From Allobosea sp. BK604 (GTDB taxonomy: Bacteria; Pseudomonadota; Alphaproteobacteria; Rhizobiales; Beijerinckiaceae): a DNA stretch of 64,000 nucleotides. Location: NCBI RefSeq assembly GCF_004341515.1, contig NZ_SLZF01000003.1, positions 620,001-684,000 of the forward strand, in the 5' to 3' direction. Below, piece by piece: positions 35,126 to 45,842 of this stretch. A program made the translations under genes and the position numbers. Numbering within the stretch: the first letter of the stretch is position 1; every line of letters begins with the position of its first letter. The notes under the pieces are model-generated. The model searched no databases and was not told the origin of the DNA. It was given only the letters and a program-made list of their open reading frames with translations.

Positions 35126-37324
35126 ATGAGACTTACGATCAAAGCCAAGCTTGCTGGCGCATTCGGCGTCATCATTGCCTTGTCCATGGCCGCCGGCGGC
35201 CTCGCCTATTCCAGCCTGTCGGAGATGACACAGACGCAGACGCGCATCATCGAGCAGTCGAAGCGCGTGAACTCCGCCTCCGACCTCGTCCGCAATGTCG
35301 TCGTCGAGATCCGCGCCGAGAAGAACGCGATCATCGCCACCGAGCAGGCCGAGATCGAGCGCTTCATCGGCGATGCGCTGCGCGTCCGCGGCGAGACCGA
35401 GAAGCTCTATGGCGAGCTGCACTCGCTGGCCAGCGCCGACGGCAAGGCCCTGCTCGAAAAGGCATCCGCCCATAACAAGCAGTTCCTGGCGGCGCAGGAC
35501 AAGGTCTTCGCCAATGCCCGCCTGAACTCCAGCGCCCGCGCCGCCCATCTCTGGAACAGCGAGACTCAGCCGCTGATCCAGGCCGTCACGGCCGCGACCG
35601 CCGGCGTCACCGCCGAGATCACCAAGCCCTCCGCCTCGGCCGAGCTGCTGCGCGCCGGCATGGAATTCGGCGACGCCCGGCTCGACTGGCTGCGCCTCAC
35701 CCGCTCCGTCGCCCTGCTGATCGGCGCGACGACGGTCGCCGAGGTCGACAGCATCCAGAAGACCGTCGACACGCAGATCAACACCTTCCGCGCCTCGCTG
35801 GCTAAGACCTCGGCCAGGCTGGGCGAATTCGGCATCTCCACCGCCGCCATGGTCGCCGCCTACGACAAGGGCCTCGACTCGATCCAGCGCGTCGCCCGCA
35901 TCGCCGCCGAGGCCGGCAGTATCAAGGCCGCCGATCTTTCCTCGACCGAGGTGCGCGCCGCCGCCCAGACGACGATCGACGCCTACGAGGCCTATTCCAA
36001 GCTCGCCGACGAGCAGATGATGAAGATGAGCCGCGATGCCGCCGAGGACGCGGCCATGGCCAAGACCATGCTGATCGCCATCGTGCTCGGCTCGCTGCTG
36101 ATCGCCATCGCCGCCGCCACCTGGATCGCGCTCAACATCAGCCGCGGCATCTCCAGCGCCGTTGGCCTCGCCAACGCCGTCGCGATCGGCGATCTCAGCA
36201 AGACCATCGAGGTCAAGAGCAAGGACGAGATCGGCGATCTCGTCGGGGCGCTGACCGCGATGACGACCAATCTCAACGCCACCGCTGCCGTCGCCGACGC
36301 GATCGCCAATGGCGACCTCACCATCGACGCCAAGCGCCTCTCCGACAAGGACCGGCTCGGCATCGCGCTGGAGAACATGCTCGAGAAGCTGCGCACCATC
36401 GTCGCCCAGGCGACGAGCGCCGCCCAGAACGTCTCGGCCGGCAGCCAGGAGCTCTCGGCCAGCGCCGAGCAGCTCTCGCAGGGCTCGACCGAGCAGGCCG
36501 CTTCGACCGAGGAAGCCTCCTCCTCGATGGAGGAGATGGCGGCCAACGTGAAGCAGAACGCCGAGAACGCCAGCCAGACCGAGAAGATCGCGTCCCAGTC
36601 GGCCAAGGATGCCGAGGCCAGCGGCGTCGCCGTCGGCCGCGCCGTCGAGGCCATGCAGACCATCGCCGCCAAGATCAACATCGTCCAGGAGATCGCCCGC
36701 CAGACCGACCTGCTCGCCCTCAACGCGGCGGTCGAGGCGGCTCGCGCCGGCGAGCACGGCAAGGGCTTCGCGGTCGTCGCCTCCGAGGTGCGCAAGCTCG
36801 CCGAGCGCAGCCAGGCGGCGGCGGCCGAGATCGGCACCCTCTCGGTCGATACGGTCAAGGTCGCGCAGGAAGCCGGCGCCATGCTCGGCAAGCTGGTGCC
36901 CGACATCAAGAAGACCGCCGAGCTGGTCGAGGAGATCACCGCCGCCTGCCGCGAGCAGGATGTCGGCTCCTCGCAGATCAACCAGGCGATCCAGCAGCTC
37001 GACAAGGTGACCCAGCAGAACGCCGCCGCCTCCGAACAGGTCTCGGCGACCTCCGAGGAGCTCGCCACCCAGGCCGAGCAGCTCCAGGCCACGATCGCCT
37101 TCTTCAAGCTCGATACGGCCTCGAACCAGAACCTGCGCCAGGCTCCGATCGACGGCGCCGTCAAGCAGCTGCGCGCCAAGGCGAGCACCATGGCCGCCGC
37201 CAGCCAGCCCAAGCGCGCCGCGATCCTGAAGCCCTCGCGTCCGGCCAAGGTCGCCAATGGCGGCTTCGCCTTCGACCTCGACGAGGGTGAGGACCAGCAC
37301 GACGCCGATTTCCGTCGCGCCTGA
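35126..37324 (+). CDS. Methyl-accepting chemotaxis protein (transmembrane)
   Basis: 732 residues. TM1 at residues ~8-30 ([20 protein letters not shown]), a periplasmic helical sensor domain of ~270 residues, TM2 near 310-330 ([19 protein letters not shown]), HAMP, then the coiled-coil signalling domain with hairpin tip [20 protein letters not shown] and [14 protein letters not shown]. No C-terminal CheR-tethering pentapeptide is seen; the tail is basic, then acidic. ATG 35126 is preferred over 35108 because TM1 follows directly. Ligand unknown. Confidence 0.91.
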   Translation: MRLTIKAKLAGAFGVIIALSMAAGGLAYSSLSEMTQTQTRIIEQSKRVNSASDLVRNVVVEIRAEKNAIIATEQAEIERFIGDALRVRGETEKLYGELHSLASADGKALLEKASAHNKQFLAAQDKVFANARLNSSARAAHLWNSETQPLIQAVTAATAGVTAEITKPSASAELLRAGMEFGDARLDWLRLTRSVALLIGATTVAEVDSIQKTVDTQINTFRASLAKTSARLGEFGISTAAMVAAYDKGLDSIQRVARIAAEAGSIKAADLSSTEVRAAAQTTIDAYEAYSKLADEQMMKMSRDAAEDAAMAKTMLIAIVLGSLLIAIAAATWIALNISRGISSAVGLANAVAIGDLSKTIEVKSKDEIGDLVGALTAMTTNLNATAAVADAIANGDLTIDAKRLSDKDRLGIALENMLEKLRTIVAQATSAAQNVSAGSQELSASAEQLSQGSTEQAASTEEASSSMEEMAANVKQNAENASQTEKIASQSAKDAEASGVAVGRAVEAMQTIAAKINIVQEIARQTDLLALNAAVEAARAGEHGKGFAVVASEVRKLAERSQAAAAEIGTLSVDTVKVAQEAGAMLGKLVPDIKKTAELVEEITAACREQDVGSSQINQAIQQLDKVTQQNAAASEQVSATSEELATQAEQLQATIAFFKLDTASNQNLRQAPIDGAVKQLRAKASTMAAASQPKRAAILKPSRPAKVANGGFAFDLDEGEDQHDADFRRA

Positions 37325-37406
37325 TCAAACCATCCCCAGCCTCGCCTCAATGGCGGGGCTGGGCCCTCTTGCCGGACTGCCCTCTCCGCACCGAACGGAG
37401 GCCGCC

Positions 37407-37874
37407 ATGGCCGACACCGCCCAGTACTTGACGCTCGGGATCGATCGCGAGCTCTTCGGCATCGATATCCGCCATGTCCGCGAGATCCTCGACATGCGCC
37501 CGGTCGCGCATCTGCCGCATGCGCCTGCCTTCCTGCTCGGCATGATCGATGTCCGCGGCGCCGGCTATCCGATCGTCGACCTGCGCACCAAGCTCGGTCT
37601 GCCCCGCATCCAGCCGACCGAGGCGACCCGCATCATCATCCTCGACGTGCCAATGAACGGCCGCACCCAGGGCGTCGGCTTCGTCGCCGACCGGGTCTTC
37701 GAGGTCACCGGGCTCGACGACGACACGACCGAGCCGGCTCCCGATGTCGGAGGCCGCTGGCAGTCGAACTACATCGCCGGCATCGGCCGCAAGGGCGAAG
37801 CCTTCATCGTCATCTTCGATCTCGAGCGCCTGATGGCCTCCGACGAGCCCTTGCTTGCGGCCAACGCCGCCTGA
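37407..37874 (+). CDS. cheW: Chemotaxis coupling protein CheW (second copy)
   Basis: 155 residues. LTLGIDRELFGIDIRHVREI, PAFLLGMIDVRGAGYPIVDL and VGFVADRVFEVTGLDDD are clear CheW motifs. ATG 37407 has CGGAGG about 5 nt upstream; the frame before it is shadow. It follows the MCP gene and precedes cheR by 17 nt. Probably the adaptor matched to the co-encoded MCP. Confidence 0.92.
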   Translation: MADTAQYLTLGIDRELFGIDIRHVREILDMRPVAHLPHAPAFLLGMIDVRGAGYPIVDLRTKLGLPRIQPTEATRIIILDVPMNGRTQGVGFVADRVFEVTGLDDDTTEPAPDVGGRWQSNYIAGIGRKGEAFIVIFDLERLMASDEPLLAANAA

Positions 37875-37891
37875 CGAACCGGATCAAGCGA

Positions 37892-38764
37892 ATGTCCGAC
37901 CCGCTCGGCCACCTCAGTGACCGCCATTTCAAGTCCATCGCCGAAGTCATCGAGGGCCGCGTCGGCATCCGCCTGCCGCTGACCAAGCGCACCATGGTCG
38001 AGGGCCGCCTGCGCAAGCGCGTCCGCGCGCTCGGCCTGCGTGATCTCAACGATTATGCCGCCCATCTCTTCGAGCGCGACCATCTCCAGGACGAGCTGAT
38101 CCATCTGATCGACTGCGTCACCACCAACAAGACCGACTTCTTCCGCGAGCCCAGCCATTTCGACTTCCTGCGCAATGTCGCCGTGCCCTCGCTGCTTGCC
38201 GCCCATCGCCGCAGCCCGGCGCCGCTGAAGATCTGGAGCGCCGCCTGCTCGACCGGGCCCGAGGTCTACACGCTCGCCATGGTGCTGCAGGACCTGGTCG
38301 CTGCCGGCGCGCCGATGCGCTTCTCGATCCTCGGCACCGACATCTCGACCGAGGCGCTGCAGGAGGCCCGCACCGCGATCTATCCGCGCGCCGTGGTCGA
38401 CCCGGTGCCGGCCGGCATGAAGCACCGCTATGTCATGTTCGCCCGTGACCCGGCGCGCGATGTCGCCCGCATCGCGCCGGAGCTGCGCCGTACCACCCAG
38501 TTCGCGCGGCTCAACCTGATGGACGAGCAATATCCGTTCGACCGCGACGTCGACGTGATCTTCTGCCGGAACGTGCTGATCTATTTCGACAAGCCGACGC
38601 AGCAGCAGGTGATCTCGCGCCTCATCTCGCATCTGCGCCCGGGCGGCTACCTGCTGCTCGGCCATTCCGAGTCGATGGCCGGCAGCGGCATTCCGGGCCT
38701 CCGGCAGGTGCTGCCGACCATTTTCCAGGCCGACCCGGCCAAGCTGGCGAGGTCCGCCGCATGA
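37892..38764 (+). CDS. cheR: Chemotaxis protein methyltransferase CheR
   Basis: 290 residues. The N-terminal helical domain ([20 protein letters not shown]) is followed by the SAM-dependent domain: [14 protein letters not shown] (substrate-glutamate region), [16 protein letters not shown] (SAM-binding glycine loop with Pro in place of the second Gly) and [12 protein letters not shown]. Methylates receptor glutamates. Overlaps cheB by 4 nt, balancing the two adaptation enzymes. Confidence 0.93.
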   Translation: MSDPLGHLSDRHFKSIAEVIEGRVGIRLPLTKRTMVEGRLRKRVRALGLRDLNDYAAHLFERDHLQDELIHLIDCVTTNKTDFFREPSHFDFLRNVAVPSLLAAHRRSPAPLKIWSAACSTGPEVYTLAMVLQDLVAAGAPMRFSILGTDISTEALQEARTAIYPRAVVDPVPAGMKHRYVMFARDPARDVARIAPELRRTTQFARLNLMDEQYPFDRDVDVIFCRNVLIYFDKPTQQQVISRLISHLRPGGYLLLGHSESMAGSGIPGLRQVLPTIFQADPAKLARSAA

Positions 38765-39852
38765 CCAAGCGCCCCCTCCGCGTCCTGATCGTCGACGACT
38801 CGGCCTCCGTCCGCCAGGTCCTGACCGCGATCCTCAACGACGACCCCGATATCGAGGTCATGGGCGCCGCCTCCGACGCCTACTCGGCCGCGCGCAAGCT
38901 CCAGGTCGAGCTGCCCGACGTCATGATCCTCGATATCGAGATGCCCGGCATGGACGGGTTGACCTTCCTGCGCAAGATCATGGCGCAGCGGCCCATCCCT
39001 GTCGTCATCTGCTCGACGCTGACCGAGGCCGGCTCGCGCGCCCTGTTCGATGCGCTGGAGGCCGGTGCCTTCGACATCGTTCCGAAGCCGCGCGTCGACA
39101 CCCGCAACGCCCTCATGGAATCCGCCGATCGCCTGCGCCAATGCGTCAAGGCGGCGGCGAGCGCCCGCCTGCGCAAACGCGAGCCGCGCGTGCCGGTCGA
39201 GAAGAAGCTGACGGCCGACGTGATCATGCCGCCGCCGGTCACGACCCGCGTCAGGCCGACGACCGAGCGCATCGTCTGCATCGGCATCTCCACCGGCGGC
39301 ACCGAGACCCTGCGAGAAGTCCTCGAAGTATTGCCGGTGCACAGCCCCGGCATCGTCATCGTCCAGCACATGCCGGAAAAATTCACCGCCGCCTTCGCAA
39401 GCCGGCTCGACCGCATCTGTGCGCTCGAGATCAAGGAGGCCGCCGATGGCGACGATGTCGTCAGCGGTCGCGTGCTGATCGCGCCCGGCAACCGCCATAT
39501 GCTGCTGCAGCGGACCGGCACCCGCTACCATGTCGCGATCAAGGACGGCCCGCCGGTCTCGCGCCATCGCCCCTCGGTCGACGTGCTCTTTCGCTCCGCC
39601 GCGCAATATGCCGGCGCCAATGCGCTCGGCATCATCATGACCGGCATGGGCGACGATGGCGCCCGCGGCCTGCTCGAGATGCGCAAGGCCGGCGCCCGCA
39701 CCCTGGCGCAGGACGAGGACAGCAGCGTCGTCTTCGGCATGCCCAAGGAAGCGATCGAGCGCGGGGCGGCCGAGAAGATCGTCTCGCTCGGGCGTGTGCC
39801 GCAGGAGATCATGGCCTGGGCCCATCACGCCGAGCCGGCCAGAAGCGCGTAA
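38761..39852 (+). CDS. cheB: Chemotaxis protein-glutamate methylesterase CheB
   Basis: 363 residues. Receiver domain with [11 protein letters not shown] and phospho-Asp in [15 protein letters not shown] (~residue 60), then the esterase domain from ~175 with the catalytic Ser in [11 protein letters not shown], His in [14 protein letters not shown] and Asp in [16 protein letters not shown] [15 protein letters not shown]. Phosphorylation by CheA activates demethylation of receptors. Ten nt before the MCP-like gene. Confidence 0.93.
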   Translation: MTKRPLRVLIVDDSASVRQVLTAILNDDPDIEVMGAASDAYSAARKLQVELPDVMILDIEMPGMDGLTFLRKIMAQRPIPVVICSTLTEAGSRALFDALEAGAFDIVPKPRVDTRNALMESADRLRQCVKAAASARLRKREPRVPVEKKLTADVIMPPPVTTRVRPTTERIVCIGISTGGTETLREVLEVLPVHSPGIVIVQHMPEKFTAAFASRLDRICALEIKEAADGDDVVSGRVLIAPGNRHMLLQRTGTRYHVAIKDGPPVSRHRPSVDVLFRSAAQYAGANALGIIMTGMGDDGARGLLEMRKAGARTLAQDEDSSVVFGMPKEAIERGAAEKIVSLGRVPQEIMAWAHHAEPARSA

Positions 39853-39862
39853 GGATCGGACC

Positions 39863-41584
39863 ATGAGCACCTCCAACGACATGCTGAACCGGCTCACGGA
39901 TTCCCTGTCCGACAGCGCCCGCCAGATCGACCAGACCTTCGCCGGTGTCGGTGACCGTCTCGGCCGCGGCCTTTCCATCTTCGACACGCTCAACCAGAGC
40001 CTGACCGCGCTCTCGGGCGAGTTGGCCGGCAGCGACATGGAGGCGGCCCGCGCAGCGCTGCTTGGCCTCGCGACCGACCTGCGTGCGCTCAGCGAGGGCC
40101 TGCCGCACGAGACCCGCACCTTGCAGGATATCGCCACCCACAGCAGCGACGCCTCGCAGGCGCTCGAACGCCTGCTGGAGCATATGCGGCTGATCGCGAT
40201 CCTCGCTCGCAGCGCTCGGATCGAGGCTGTCTCGGTCCAGTCCAACCAGCGCGACTTCGGCGATTTCACCAATGAGATCGTGGCGCTGACCGACCAGGCC
40301 AAGCGCACCGTCGAGAATTGCGCCCGCGACCATGGCCATCTCGCCGAGCAGCTCGACTCCGCGCTGATCCGCCAGCGCGCCTTCGAAAGCCAGTATGGCG
40401 GCGCGTTGCTGAACCTCTCCGGCAAGCTCGAGCACTCGCTCGACCATCTCGCCGAGCGCGGCCACAGGAGCGCGGCGCTCACCGGAGATGCCGCCGCCCA
40501 TTCGCGCAAGATCGCGACGGCGGTCGGGGGCGCGATCATCGCCCTTCAATCCGGCGACGGCATCAGGCAGCGGCTTGAGCATTCGCTGGCGGCGCTGAAG
40601 CTCACCGTCGGATTGACGGCGCCTGGCAGCCTCCATTCCGAGGCCGACCGGACGGCGCTCGCCGCCGTGCTGCGCGCGCTGCAGGCGGCGCAGCTGCGCG
40701 AGACCGCCGCGACCCTGAAGGCCGATATCGGACCGATCGACGCGACGCTCCAGGTCCTGGCCGATGATACCGGGACGATGCTCGATCTCGGCCGCTCGCT
40801 CTATGGCGGCGAGGACGCATCCTCCGCCTCCTTCCTCGAAGAGCTGGAAGCCGAGCTGGCCAAGGCCGCCGATCTCATCCGCAAATGCGATGCGGCCCGC
40901 ACTGTCGTCGACCAGGTCACGGTCACGCTCGCCGGCCTGCTCGACCAGTTCGAGCGTACTGTCGCGGCCCTCTCGAACACCGTGCGCGACATCGTCCTGA
41001 TCGGCATGAACGCCGGCCTGCGCGCCGCGCGGCTCGGCTCCGAAGGGCGCGGCCTCGTCGTCATCGCCCAGGAACTCAAGACCGCCGCCAACGCGATCGC
41101 GCTCGATGCCGACAAGCTGACGCCGGCCTTCAGCGCCATGCAACAGGTCTCCTCCGGCCTGAAGCAGCGTGACGGCCGTGGCTCGGCCGAGCTGACGGCG
41201 CTCGCCGGAACCATGAAGCGCTCGCTCGAGCAGATGCGCCAGAGCGGCGCCCGCCTCGGCACGACCCTCAGCCAGCTCGCGCGCGACGGCGCCGAGTTCG
41301 GCGGCATCATCCACGAGGCCCGGCTTATGTTCTCCAATGCCGCCGCGACCGGCGACGTCATTGCCGGGGCCGCCGGCATGCTCGATCAGCCGGTGCCGCG
41401 AAATCTGCTGGCGCAGGCCGATGGCGCCGTCCTTGCGAATGCGCTGCGCGAGCAGGTCTGGCCGACCTATACGATGGCGGCGGAGCGGACGATCCACGCC
41501 GCAGTGCTGCGCAATTGCGGAATTGCGGACGAACCGGCGCCGGCCGCAGCCGCAGCGGACGCGCTCGACGATATCCTGTTCTGA
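39863..41584 (+). CDS. Soluble MCP-like coiled-coil protein at the end of the che operon
   Basis: 573 residues, almost wholly helical, with no transmembrane segment, HAMP or sensor domain. The sequence GMNAGLRAARLGSEGRGLVV with AQELKTAANAIA (residues ~385-420) is a degenerate MCP signalling hairpin (compare [20 protein letters not shown] in the adjacent receptor). A second, weaker copy at ~105-145 (ILARSARIEAVSVQSNQRDF) suggests an internal duplication. ATG 39863 preceded by aaGGAtc. Probably binds or competes for CheA/CheW or serves as a cytoplasmic array component. Function not established. Confidence 0.72.
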   Translation: MSTSNDMLNRLTDSLSDSARQIDQTFAGVGDRLGRGLSIFDTLNQSLTALSGELAGSDMEAARAALLGLATDLRALSEGLPHETRTLQDIATHSSDASQALERLLEHMRLIAILARSARIEAVSVQSNQRDFGDFTNEIVALTDQAKRTVENCARDHGHLAEQLDSALIRQRAFESQYGGALLNLSGKLEHSLDHLAERGHRSAALTGDAAAHSRKIATAVGGAIIALQSGDGIRQRLEHSLAALKLTVGLTAPGSLHSEADRTALAAVLRALQAAQLRETAATLKADIGPIDATLQVLADDTGTMLDLGRSLYGGEDASSASFLEELEAELAKAADLIRKCDAARTVVDQVTVTLAGLLDQFERTVAALSNTVRDIVLIGMNAGLRAARLGSEGRGLVVIAQELKTAANAIALDADKLTPAFSAMQQVSSGLKQRDGRGSAELTALAGTMKRSLEQMRQSGARLGTTLSQLARDGAEFGGIIHEARLMFSNAAATGDVIAGAAGMLDQPVPRNLLAQADGAVLANALREQVWPTYTMAAERTIHAAVLRNCGIADEPAPAAAAADALDDILF

Positions 41585-41602
41585 CCCGTCCTTGCTTCTC
41601 CC

Positions 41603-41628
41603 CCCATCCCGGGCTTGCCCGAGATGGG
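41603..41628. repeat. REP-like palindrome between converging che operon and lacI-type gene
   Basis: CCCATC-c-CGGGC-tt-GCCCG-a-GATGGG, a 26-nt near-perfect hairpin of the same 'cccgggcttg' kind as 31581-31601, placed 18 nt after the che operon and before the converging regulator gene, hence a likely bidirectional terminator. Confidence 0.65.
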
Positions 41629-41684
41629 CAATCCCGAGTACCAAACTCGGCAGCAGCCGACTTTGACGGGGGAGAAGGAGCCGC

Positions 41685-42767
41685 TTACGGCAAATTCTCC
41701 CGCAGGATGATCTCCGTCCGTGGCCGTTCGACGCCCTGCGCTGCCGGCCGCCCGGCTCGCAGATTGGCGAAGATCGAGACGCAATCCATCAGCGTCGCCT
41801 GCGGATTCTGGGTGATCACGGCGTCCATCGCGCCCTCGACCAAGAGCGCCCGCGTCTCGGCTGTCAGCCCATGGCCGACGAAGACGACCTCGTTCTGCCG
41901 CCCCGCCTCCTTCAGCGCCCGCGCGATGCCTTCCGGCCCGCCGCCGATATTGTAGATGCCGGCGAGGTCGGGATGCTGTGCCAGGAGCATCTTGGTCTGG
42001 CGATAGTTCCGCGCCTCCTCGTCATGGCCCTCGCGCAGGCCGACCACCTCGATCGCCGGGAACAGCTCCTGGAACAGGTGCAGGAAGCCCATCTCGCGCT
42101 CCTCATGGGCGCGGTAGCTCAGGCTCCCGGCGATCATCGCGACCTTAGCCGGCTTCGATCCGATGAAACGGGCGATGATGTAACCCGCCGTGCGTCCGGC
42201 CGAGCGGTTGTCGAGCCCGACATAGGCGACGCGCCTGGTATTGGCGACGTCTGAGATCAGCGTCACGGCCGGCACGCCGCGCTCGGCCAGCCAGTCGACC
42301 GCCTCACGCACCATCGGGTGCTCCAGCGCCATGAAGGCGACGCCGTCGACATCGCGCCCGCTCTTGCGCAGGTGCTGGGCCAGCAATTCCGGCTTGAAGC
42401 TCTCGATATAGTCCACCCGTGCCCGCATGTTGAACGAGGCGAGCTGGTCCTGCGCGCCGGCGATCTGCCGGCCCAGCATCGACAGGAAGCGATTGCTGCC
42501 GGCCGGCAGCAGGAAGGCGAGGCGCAGCGGCTTCAGCGCGCCCGCCGGCAGGCCGGGATCGAGCACATAGCCGAGCTCGGCCGCCGCCTTCAGCACGCGC
42601 TGGACCGTGACCGCCCTGACGCCCGGTCGCTGGTTCAGCACCCGGTCGACGGTCGCGGTGGAGACGCCCGCCAGCCGCGCGACATCCTCCACCCGCGCCA
42701 TCTGGCGCCGCCGCGGCAACTCCTCGGCAGCGTCAGGCGCTTGCGAGACTTCATCGAAATCCATCAA
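41685..42767 (-). CDS. LacI-family transcriptional regulator
   Basis: 360 residues. N-terminal helix-turn-helix at ~25-75 (VEDVARLAGVSTATVDRVLN, with the hinge region LKAAAELGYV), then a periplasmic-binding-protein-like effector domain (VDGVAFMALEHPMVREAVDW; NIGGGPEGIARALKEAGR). Start ATG 42767 or the next codon (42764). Divergent from the TRAP transporter genes with ~100 bp between, so it probably represses the TRAP-VOC-RLP-kinase group. The effector is likely the transported acid or an intermediate. Confidence 0.89.
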   Translation of the reverse strand: MMDFDEVSQAPDAAEELPRRRQMARVEDVARLAGVSTATVDRVLNQRPGVRAVTVQRVLKAAAELGYVLDPGLPAGALKPLRLAFLLPAGSNRFLSMLGRQIAGAQDQLASFNMRARVDYIESFKPELLAQHLRKSGRDVDGVAFMALEHPMVREAVDWLAERGVPAVTLISDVANTRRVAYVGLDNRSAGRTAGYIIARFIGSKPAKVAMIAGSLSYRAHEEREMGFLHLFQELFPAIEVVGLREGHDEEARNYRQTKMLLAQHPDLAGIYNIGGGPEGIARALKEAGRQNEVVFVGHGLTAETRALLVEGAMDAVITQNPQATLMDCVSIFANLRAGRPAAQGVERPRTEIILRENLP

Positions 42768-42870
42768 AAACCATCACGAAATGAGTTTGACGTCCATCAT
42801 CCATGGTTCCTATCGTTTAGGCAAGAAGACCGCTTTCAATCAGATCGCCGGGCGATCCAGGGAGGAGACC

Positions 42871-43887
42871 ATGACGAATTTGACGCGCCGCACGGTGCTG
42901 CGCACGCTTGCCACGACCTCTGCCATTCCGCTGATCGGAATGCCGCATGTCGCGCGCGCCGCCGAGATCGAGCTGAAATACGGCAATAACCTGCCGCTCA
43001 GCCACCCGCTCAACATCCGCGCCCAGGAAGCGGCGGAGCGGGTCGCGAAGGAGACCAATGGCAAGGTCGAGATCAAGATCTTCCCGAACAACCAGCTCGG
43101 CGGCGATACGGACATGCTGAGCCAGGTCCGCAATGGCGGCATTACCTTCTTCACGCCCTCGGCGCTGGTCATCGCCACGCTCGTCCCGGTCGCCGCGATC
43201 AACGCCGTCGGCTTCGCCTTCGCCGATTACGACCAGGTCTGGAAGGCGATGGACGGCAAGCTCGGCGCCCATGTCCGCGACGCCATCTCGAAGGTGAACC
43301 TCTATGCCTTCGAGAAGATGTGGGACAACGGCTTCCGCCAAATGACCACCAGCGGCAAGGCGATCGAATCCGCCAAGGAGATGGCTGGCCTGAAGATCCG
43401 CGTGCCGGTTTCGCCGCTCTCGATCTCGATGTTCAAGGCGCTCGACGCCGCCCCGGCCAGCCTGCAGTTCTCCGAGGTCTACTCGGCCTTGCAGACCAAG
43501 GTGGTCGATGCGCAGGAGAACCCTCTGCCGATCATCCAGGTCGCCAAGCTCTACGAGGTGCAGAAGAGCTGCGCGATCTCGAACCACATCTGGGACGGCT
43601 TCTGGTTCATCGCCAATGGCCGCGCCTGGCGTGGGCTGCCGGCCGACGTGCAGAAGATCGTCGCCGACGCCATCAACGATGCCGGCATGAAGCAGCGCGG
43701 CGACATCAAGGCGCTGAACGAGACCGTGCAGGCCGACCTGCAATCGAAGGGTCTCGCCTTCAACAAGACCAACCCGGACTCGTTCCGCGCCAAGCTGCGC
43801 GATGCCGGCTTCTACAAGGAATGGCAGGAGCGCTTCGGCGCCGAGGCCTGGGGTCTGCTAGAAGGGGCGGTCGGCAAGCTCGCCTGA
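42871..43887 (+). CDS. TRAP transporter substrate-binding protein (DctP type)
   Basis: 338 residues. The signal starts with TNLTRRTVLRTLATTSA (Tat-like RR) and ends near HVARAA (~29). The mature protein shows DctP features: NLPLSHPLNIRAQEAAERV, GGDTDMLSQVRNGGI, and LKIRVPVSPLSISMFKALDA with the carboxylate-binding Arg. ATG 42871 is preceded by ggGAGGAGacc. It captures an organic or sugar acid in the periplasm for the fused permease at 43928. Confidence 0.9.
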   Translation: MTNLTRRTVLRTLATTSAIPLIGMPHVARAAEIELKYGNNLPLSHPLNIRAQEAAERVAKETNGKVEIKIFPNNQLGGDTDMLSQVRNGGITFFTPSALVIATLVPVAAINAVGFAFADYDQVWKAMDGKLGAHVRDAISKVNLYAFEKMWDNGFRQMTTSGKAIESAKEMAGLKIRVPVSPLSISMFKALDAAPASLQFSEVYSALQTKVVDAQENPLPIIQVAKLYEVQKSCAISNHIWDGFWFIANGRAWRGLPADVQKIVADAINDAGMKQRGDIKALNETVQADLQSKGLAFNKTNPDSFRAKLRDAGFYKEWQERFGAEAWGLLEGAVGKLA

Positions 43888-43927
43888 GCTTAAGGCCGCG
43901 CACGACAGTAGACCGAAGGACATCACC

Positions 43928-45811
43928 ATGGACCATGCCGCAGCCATGCCAGCGCAGGCAGCCTTGCCTGCGACAGGAATCGCCCGTCTTGCGGACCGTT
44001 TCGACCGCGCCATCGGTGGCGTTGTCGAGGTCGTGGCGGCGCTGCTCGTCCTGGTCGAGATCATCATCCTCGGAGCGGGCGTCACCGCCCGCTACGTCTT
44101 CCACGCCCCGCTGGTCTGGTCGGACGAGCTCGCGTCGATCCTCTTCCTCTGGCTCTCGATGCTCGGCGCTGTCGTCGCGCTCCGCCGCGGCGAGCATATG
44201 CGCATGACCGGCCTCGTCAGCCGCGTCGGCCCGCAGACGCGGATGCTGCTGGAGGCGGTCGCGATCACCGCCTCGATCGCCTTCCTCCTGATGATCCTCC
44301 CGCATGCCATCGAATATGCCGAGGAGGAGATGTTCATCGTCACCCCGGCACTCGAGATCACCAATGCCTGGCGCGCGGCGGCGATCCCGATCGGCATCTG
44401 CCTGATGCTGCTCGCCGCCAGCTTTCGCCTCCTGCGCTTCGGCTCGCTCAGGCCGGTCGTGCTGGCGATCGGCCTCACCGCCCTGCTCGTCGGCCTGTTC
44501 TGGCTCGCCGGCCCGGTGCTGAAGCCGCTCGGCAAGCTCAACCTCGTGATCTTCTTCGTCGGCGTCGTCGCGCTCAACGTCTTCTCCGGCGTGCCGATCG
44601 CCTTCTCCTTCGCGCTCGCCACCTTCGGCTATCTCTCGCTGACGACGTCGACGCCGATGCTGGTGATGGTCGGCCGGCTCGACGAGGGCATGAGCCATCT
44701 GATCCTGCTGGCGGTGCCGCTCTTCATCTTCCTGGGCGCGCTGATCGAGATGACCGGCATGGCCAAGGCGATGATCCAGTTCCTCGCCTCGATGCTCGGC
44801 CATGTCCGCGGCGGCCTCTCCTATGTGCTGGTCGGTGCGATGTACCTGGTCTCAGGCATTTCCGGCTCGAAGATCGCCGACATGGCCGCGATCGCGCCGG
44901 TGCTCTTCCCGGAGATGCAAAAGCGCGGCGCCAAGCCGGGCGACCTCGTCGCCCTGCTCTCGGCCACCGGCGCGCAGACCGAGACGATCCCGCCCTCGAT
45001 CGTCCTGATCACCATCGGCTCGGTCACCGGCGTCTCGATCGCGGCGCTCTTCACCGGCGGCATGCTGCCGGCGCTCGTGCTCGGCGCAGCGCTCTGCTTC
45101 GTCGTCTGGTGGCGCTATCGCGGTGAGGATCTGAGCCAGGTCGTGCGCCATTCCAAGCGCGAGATCGGCAAGCTCGCGCTGATCGCCCTGCCTGCCATCG
45201 CCCTGCCCTTCGTCATTCGTGCCGCCGTGGTCGAGGGCGTTGCCACCGCCACCGAAGTCTCGACCATCGGCATCGCCTATTCGGTCGTCGCCGGGCTGCT
45301 GCTTTACCGCCAGTTCGACTGGCGCCGGCTGCCGAAGATGTTGATCGATACGGCGTCGCTGACCGGCGCGATCATCTTCATCGTCGGCTGCGCCACCGCC
45401 ATGGCCTGGGGCCTGACACAGTCCGGCTTCTCGCAGGACCTTGCCCGGATCATGGCCGCAGTGCCCGGTGGCACCTGGGGCTTCCTCGGCATCTCCATCG
45501 TCGCCTTCATCATCCTCGGCAGCGTGCTCGAGGGCATTCCGGCGATCGTGCTGTTCGGCCCGCTGCTCTTCCCGATCGCCAAGCAGGTCGGCGTGCACGA
45601 GGTCCATTACGCGATGGTCGTGGTCTTCGCGATGGGCATCGGCCTCTTCGCCCCGCCCTTCGGCGTCGGCTATTACGGCGCCTGCGCGATCAGCAAGATC
45701 AATCCCGACGAAGGCCTGAAATACATCTGGGGCTACATGCTCGCCCTGCTGATCGGCCTCGTCGTCGTCGCCTTCGTGCCGTGGATCTCCATCGGCTTCC
45801 TCAGAAACTGA
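43928..45811 (+). CDS. TRAP transporter permease, fused small (DctQ) and large (DctM) subunits
   Basis: 627 residues. The four-helix DctQ part occupies ~1-165 (GVTARYVFHAPLVWSDELAS is its conserved motif); after a linker of extra helices the DctM part begins at ~205 (NVFSGVPIAFSFALATFGYL) and ends with GLFAPPFGVGYYGACAISKI. Fused QM permeases are a known TRAP variant. Sodium-driven symport with the DctP protein. 40 nt after dctP and 31 nt before the VOC gene. Confidence 0.9.
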   Translation: MDHAAAMPAQAALPATGIARLADRFDRAIGGVVEVVAALLVLVEIIILGAGVTARYVFHAPLVWSDELASILFLWLSMLGAVVALRRGEHMRMTGLVSRVGPQTRMLLEAVAITASIAFLLMILPHAIEYAEEEMFIVTPALEITNAWRAAAIPIGICLMLLAASFRLLRFGSLRPVVLAIGLTALLVGLFWLAGPVLKPLGKLNLVIFFVGVVALNVFSGVPIAFSFALATFGYLSLTTSTPMLVMVGRLDEGMSHLILLAVPLFIFLGALIEMTGMAKAMIQFLASMLGHVRGGLSYVLVGAMYLVSGISGSKIADMAAIAPVLFPEMQKRGAKPGDLVALLSATGAQTETIPPSIVLITIGSVTGVSIAALFTGGMLPALVLGAALCFVVWWRYRGEDLSQVVRHSKREIGKLALIALPAIALPFVIRAAVVEGVATATEVSTIGIAYSVVAGLLLYRQFDWRRLPKMLIDTASLTGAIIFIVGCATAMAWGLTQSGFSQDLARIMAAVPGGTWGFLGISIVAFIILGSVLEGIPAIVLFGPLLFPIAKQVGVHEVHYAMVVVFAMGIGLFAPPFGVGYYGACAISKINPDEGLKYIWGYMLALLIGLVVVAFVPWISIGFLRN

Positions 45812-45842
45812 CCTCTACCCCCATAGCGAGAAAGCATTCGCC

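Noticed and set aside
35039..37300. 753-codon minus-strand open frame antisense to the MCP gene
   Set aside because: Low-complexity Gly/Leu/Asp shadow of the Ala-rich receptor coding sequence.
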